64,000 nt of DNA, taken from NCBI GenBank assembly GCA_041583135.1, contig JBFHGJ010000003.1, positions 76,752 through 140,751 on the forward strand, in the 5' to 3' direction. Positions 62,124 to 64,000 of the stretch are shown piece after piece. The notes beneath the pieces were generated by a model that had not been told where the DNA came from, searched no databases, and worked only from the letters and a program-made list of their open reading frames with translations. The translations under genes were made by a program, and so were the position numbers. Source of the stretch: JABSOG01 sp041583135. GTDB taxonomy: Bacteria; Pseudomonadota; Gammaproteobacteria; Enterobacterales; Alteromonadaceae. How positions within the stretch are numbered: the first letter of the stretch is position 1; every line of letters begins with the position of its first letter.

Positions 62124-62675
62124 TTAGCTTGTTCTAGCATACTTTAATAAACGTTTTAAGTCTTCCATCCAATCTTTGGTGACCATGATCATTTCTTCTT
62201 TTTGGGCTTTGGCACTATAGCGCAAAACCACTTTGCCGAAGGGATCGACCAAATACATAAAATCACTGGAGAGCTGACTTAATGTTGCCTGCTGCGAGGG
62301 CGTATGAGCCATCAATTTGACAAACGGATAGGTTTTACCAAGCATTTCATCTTCAACGCCTGTGCTGTCGTTGAGAACCACCACCGGATGGGCTTTTTTC
62401 TGCAACTTACCTAGCGCCTGATAGCCTTGATTAAGACTGTATAACACGTTGTTGCAGGTCTGTTCGCAGTGCTGAGGCATCGGATAGAAGATGATCCATT
62501 CGGTTTCAGCTGCCTGATCAGGCAGTAGCCAGCTTAAGGTTAACTCACGGTCCATAAATTCACCTTTGTTGGTTTGACCGGCATTAAACCAGCCCATTTT
62601 CAGCACAATAAAGGCGAGTAAAAACGGGGCGACAAAAGCGCCGAATACGGTCAAAATACCATTACGTCCGGTCAT
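62124..62675 (-). CDS. SCO-like thioredoxin-fold membrane protein of the oxidase cluster
   Basis: Start at the ATG at 62675, 7 nt after AAGGAG, overlapping the end of SURF1 by 14 nt. The 183-residue protein has an N-terminal membrane helix (about 7-27). The periplasmic domain carries a CxxxC pair (C70 and C74 in QHCEQTCNN) at the place of the SCO copper motif, and MYLVDPFGKVVLRYS typical of a thioredoxin-like fold. I infer a SCO-like assembly factor; it is usually annotated only as hypothetical in such clusters. No distal copper-binding His was identified. Confidence 0.7.
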   Translation of the reverse strand: MTGRNGILTVFGAFVAPFLLAFIVLKMGWFNAGQTNKGEFMDRELTLSWLLPDQAAETEWIIFYPMPQHCEQTCNNVLYSLNQGYQALGKLQKKAHPVVVLNDSTGVEDEMLGKTYPFVKLMAHTPSQQATLSQLSSDFMYLVDPFGKVVLRYSAKAQKEEMIMVTKDWMEDLKRLLKYARTS

Positions 62676-63435
62676 GGTGTTGCTCCTTCGATGAGGGGGT
62701 TGATGGCTTTTGCCTAGCGGCAAATAAGAAGATGACTACTGCCGCCAAGGCCAATAAAAACCACTGTACGGCATAAGCTCGGTGTTTTTCCGCCGGCATC
62801 ACTACAGGTTGATAATGAGGTGTGAAGCCAAAATTATTTTCGCCTTGGGCGTAGAGTATAAAGTCGTAAAGGGGAATTTGACTTTGCCGGGCAAATTGCT
62901 CTAGGTCGATTTGTTGCACTCTACGGGGCCAACTGTCGCCGGTTTCGGGTTCATCAGAGAGAACATAGGCATCAAGAATGCCGCTTTTGACAAAAGCGTT
63001 GATGGTGATCTCGCCTTGTGGCATGTCGATTTGAGGCAAGCGGTCTCTGTTGGCATAGTCCCCTTTCACCCAGCCCATATTGACTAAGGCGGCTTTGTCA
63101 TAACCTACGGGCTTTATGGCCAAGACCACATCATAGCCCGGTTGGCCTTGCCATGTGCGGTTATCTAAAAGCCAAGCTGCTGGTGTTACGACTTGACCAC
63201 TGAGGCGAATCGATACGCCTGTGGGGTCTTGTTCGGCTTGAAATTGGAGGAGTTCATTGATTGACAGTGTGCCCATCTTTTCGTACTGGGCAATTTGGGC
63301 AAAACGGGCGTCTTTGTCGGCGGCTCTTGAGAGTTGCCACATTCCGAGACGGAGGCATACAGCCACGACAATCAAAGTTAAGACAACGGGTATCGCTTTG
63401 AAATCAAACCGGTATAATCGAAAAGACATGCCCAT
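62662..63435 (-). CDS. SURF1 family cytochrome oxidase assembly protein
   Basis: Start at the ATG at 63435, 6 nt after AGAGG; other starts (TTG at 63441, ATG at 63429) are close. The 257-residue protein has helices at both ends (about 12-32 and 222-241) and the family motifs RLGMWQLSRAADK, LLDNRTWQGQPGYDVV and a C-terminal YAVQWFLLAL. It takes part in heme A insertion in subunit I. Divergent from the DUF2909 gene. Confidence 0.92.
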   Translation of the reverse strand: MGMSFRLYRFDFKAIPVVLTLIVVAVCLRLGMWQLSRAADKDARFAQIAQYEKMGTLSINELLQFQAEQDPTGVSIRLSGQVVTPAAWLLDNRTWQGQPGYDVVLAIKPVGYDKAALVNMGWVKGDYANRDRLPQIDMPQGEITINAFVKSGILDAYVLSDEPETGDSWPRRVQQIDLEQFARQSQIPLYDFILYAQGENNFGFTPHYQPVVMPAEKHRAYAVQWFLLALAAVVIFLFAARQKPSTPSSKEQHHDRT

Positions 63436-63468
63436 CAACAACCTCTCACCAAGAAGGAGTGCCTAGCA

Positions 63469-63684
63469 GTGTCATTTGCGATTAAAGTTTTGATCATAGG
63501 GCTATTATTATTCGTTGTTTTTAATTTGTTTCGCGCCTTGATTGCGATGCTGAAAAATGATCCTGACGGGCCAAATATGTCGGAGTTTATCGGCAAGCGG
63601 CTTAAATTTACGGCGTTGGCTCTATTGGTCATTATTCTGGCGATGGCTTTTGGCCTTATCGAGCCACATCAGCGACCATTTTAA
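63469..63684 (+). CDS. DUF2909 twin-helix membrane protein
   Basis: A 71-residue protein starting at a GTG 8 nt after AAGGAG. Two membrane helices (about 4-26 and 46-64) flank a short loop MLKNDPDGPNMSEFIGKRLK. This family is regularly found beside SURF1 and the oxidase subunit genes, antiparallel as here. Function unknown, likely oxidase assembly. Confidence 0.85.
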   Translation: MSFAIKVLIIGLLLFVVFNLFRALIAMLKNDPDGPNMSEFIGKRLKFTALALLVIILAMAFGLIEPHQRPF

Positions 63685-63795
63685 ACCCACTTTTACCTGC
63701 GCGTACGCGTCATTCTACACCATAAGGGTGATGAGATAAACCCGCTCAAACTTGTGGCTTTATGCTAACTTAAACTGTTGAATTTTATGTACAGG
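63685..63795. other. Intergenic stretch before the repeat block
   Basis: About 110 bp after the DUF2909 stop codon. No gene or clear terminator seen; it runs directly into the repeat unit that begins at 63796. Confidence 0.3.
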
Positions 63796-63851
63796 ATGCC
63801 TGGGTAGTCGGCGACTTCATGGACGAAGGAGGTAGAGCGACGCAGGATGCC
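63796..63851. repeat. Intergenic 56-bp repeat, copy 1
   Basis: A 56-bp unit beginning ATGCCTGGGTAGTCGGCGAC and ending GAGCGACGCAGGATGCC. It recurs at 63945-64000 with one difference (G against C at the eighth base). Between the copies lies a related imperfect inverted segment, CCTCCTTCCGTGGAGGTCATG (read on the plus strand, about 63928-63948), and a TTTTGC-TCCCG-GCAAAA hairpin. This resembles dispersed intergenic repeats known in marine gammaproteobacteria that are often mis-annotated as short proteins. Confidence 0.85.
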
Positions 63852-63944
63852 AAAGCCGGGAACATTCGCAGGCGATGTACAGGATGTACGGTGCACTAGT
63901 TTTGCTCCCGGCAAAACTCAGTATTTCCTCCTTCCGTGGAGGTC

Positions 63945-64000
63945 ATGCCTGCGTAGTCGGCGACTTCATGGACGAAGGAGGTAGAGCGACGCAGGATGCC
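63945..64000. repeat. Intergenic 56-bp repeat, copy 2
   Basis: Second copy of the 56-bp unit, offset 149 bp from copy 1, running to the edge of the window. The array may continue beyond it. Confidence 0.85.

Noticed and set aside
63796..64000. CRISPR-like array at the right edge
   Set aside because: Only two copies with a 93-bp interval that contains related inverted sequence; no cas genes nearby.

Overview
The window is a chromosomal segment of a marine-type gammaproteobacterium, most likely of the order Alteromonadales and close to Shewanella or Ferrimonas. This is inferred from gene content and order: spoT-rpoZ-gmk, yihI next to a Csr-type small RNA, lptM-dapF-DUF484-xerC-yigB with divergent cyaY, an aa3-type cytochrome oxidase assembly cluster, and a complete accessory chemotaxis operon. 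No tRNA, rRNA or CRISPR array was seen.

Layout. Positions 1-2.6 kb, minus strand: spoT (cut by the window edge), rpoZ, gmk, and an orphan ParA-type ATPase with a ribbon-helix-helix partner. 2.7-5.8 kb, minus: small membrane protein, potassium channel with RCK domain, two membrane-anchored proteins and yihI. 5.85-6.38 kb: a CsrB/CsrC-like regulatory RNA with its terminator and a UvrY/GacA-type palindrome. 6.5-12.8 kb: methyltransferase, GNAT-Crp fusion, cytochrome c4, DMT transporter, DTW-domain tRNA modifier, YceI protein and a metallo-beta-lactamase-fold hydrolase. 13.3-16.7 kb: a chemoreceptor and an IS110-family (IS1111-like) insertion sequence.

16.8-34.4 kb, plus strand, is the most interesting part. 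Seven tightly overlapping genes encode a degenerate CHASE2 sensor kinase, a lone receiver, a CapC/PgsC-like membrane protein with a large periplasmic extension, a membrane-anchored beta-rich periplasmic protein, a small secreted amidohydrolase-like protein, a 1404-residue protein with a C-terminal outer-membrane barrel, and a CapB/PgsB-like Mur-ligase fused to an N-terminal helical-repeat region. I read this as a Gram-negative synthesis and export machine for poly-gamma-glutamate or a related amide-linked polymer. It has no CapA/PgsA gene. By eye it is more AT-rich than its flanks.

34.4-40.1 kb holds conserved housekeeping genes: yigB, xerC, DUF484, dapF, the short lipoprotein gene lptM, cyaY, an esterase and the cupin ribosomal oxygenase roxA. 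40.4-50.0 kb holds a receiver-PAS-GGDEF-EAL protein, a serine protease/FHA pair, a PaiB-GNAT pair divergent from a MocR regulator, and two tandem M35-like metallopeptidases. 50.3-59.3 kb, minus, is a chemotaxis operon in the order STAS-cheY-cheA-cheW-mcp-cheR-cheD-cheB. 59.5-63.7 kb holds heme A and copper insertion genes for cytochrome c oxidase (sco, ctaB, ctaA, a SCO-like protein, SURF1, DUF2909). The window ends in two copies of a 56-bp intergenic repeat.
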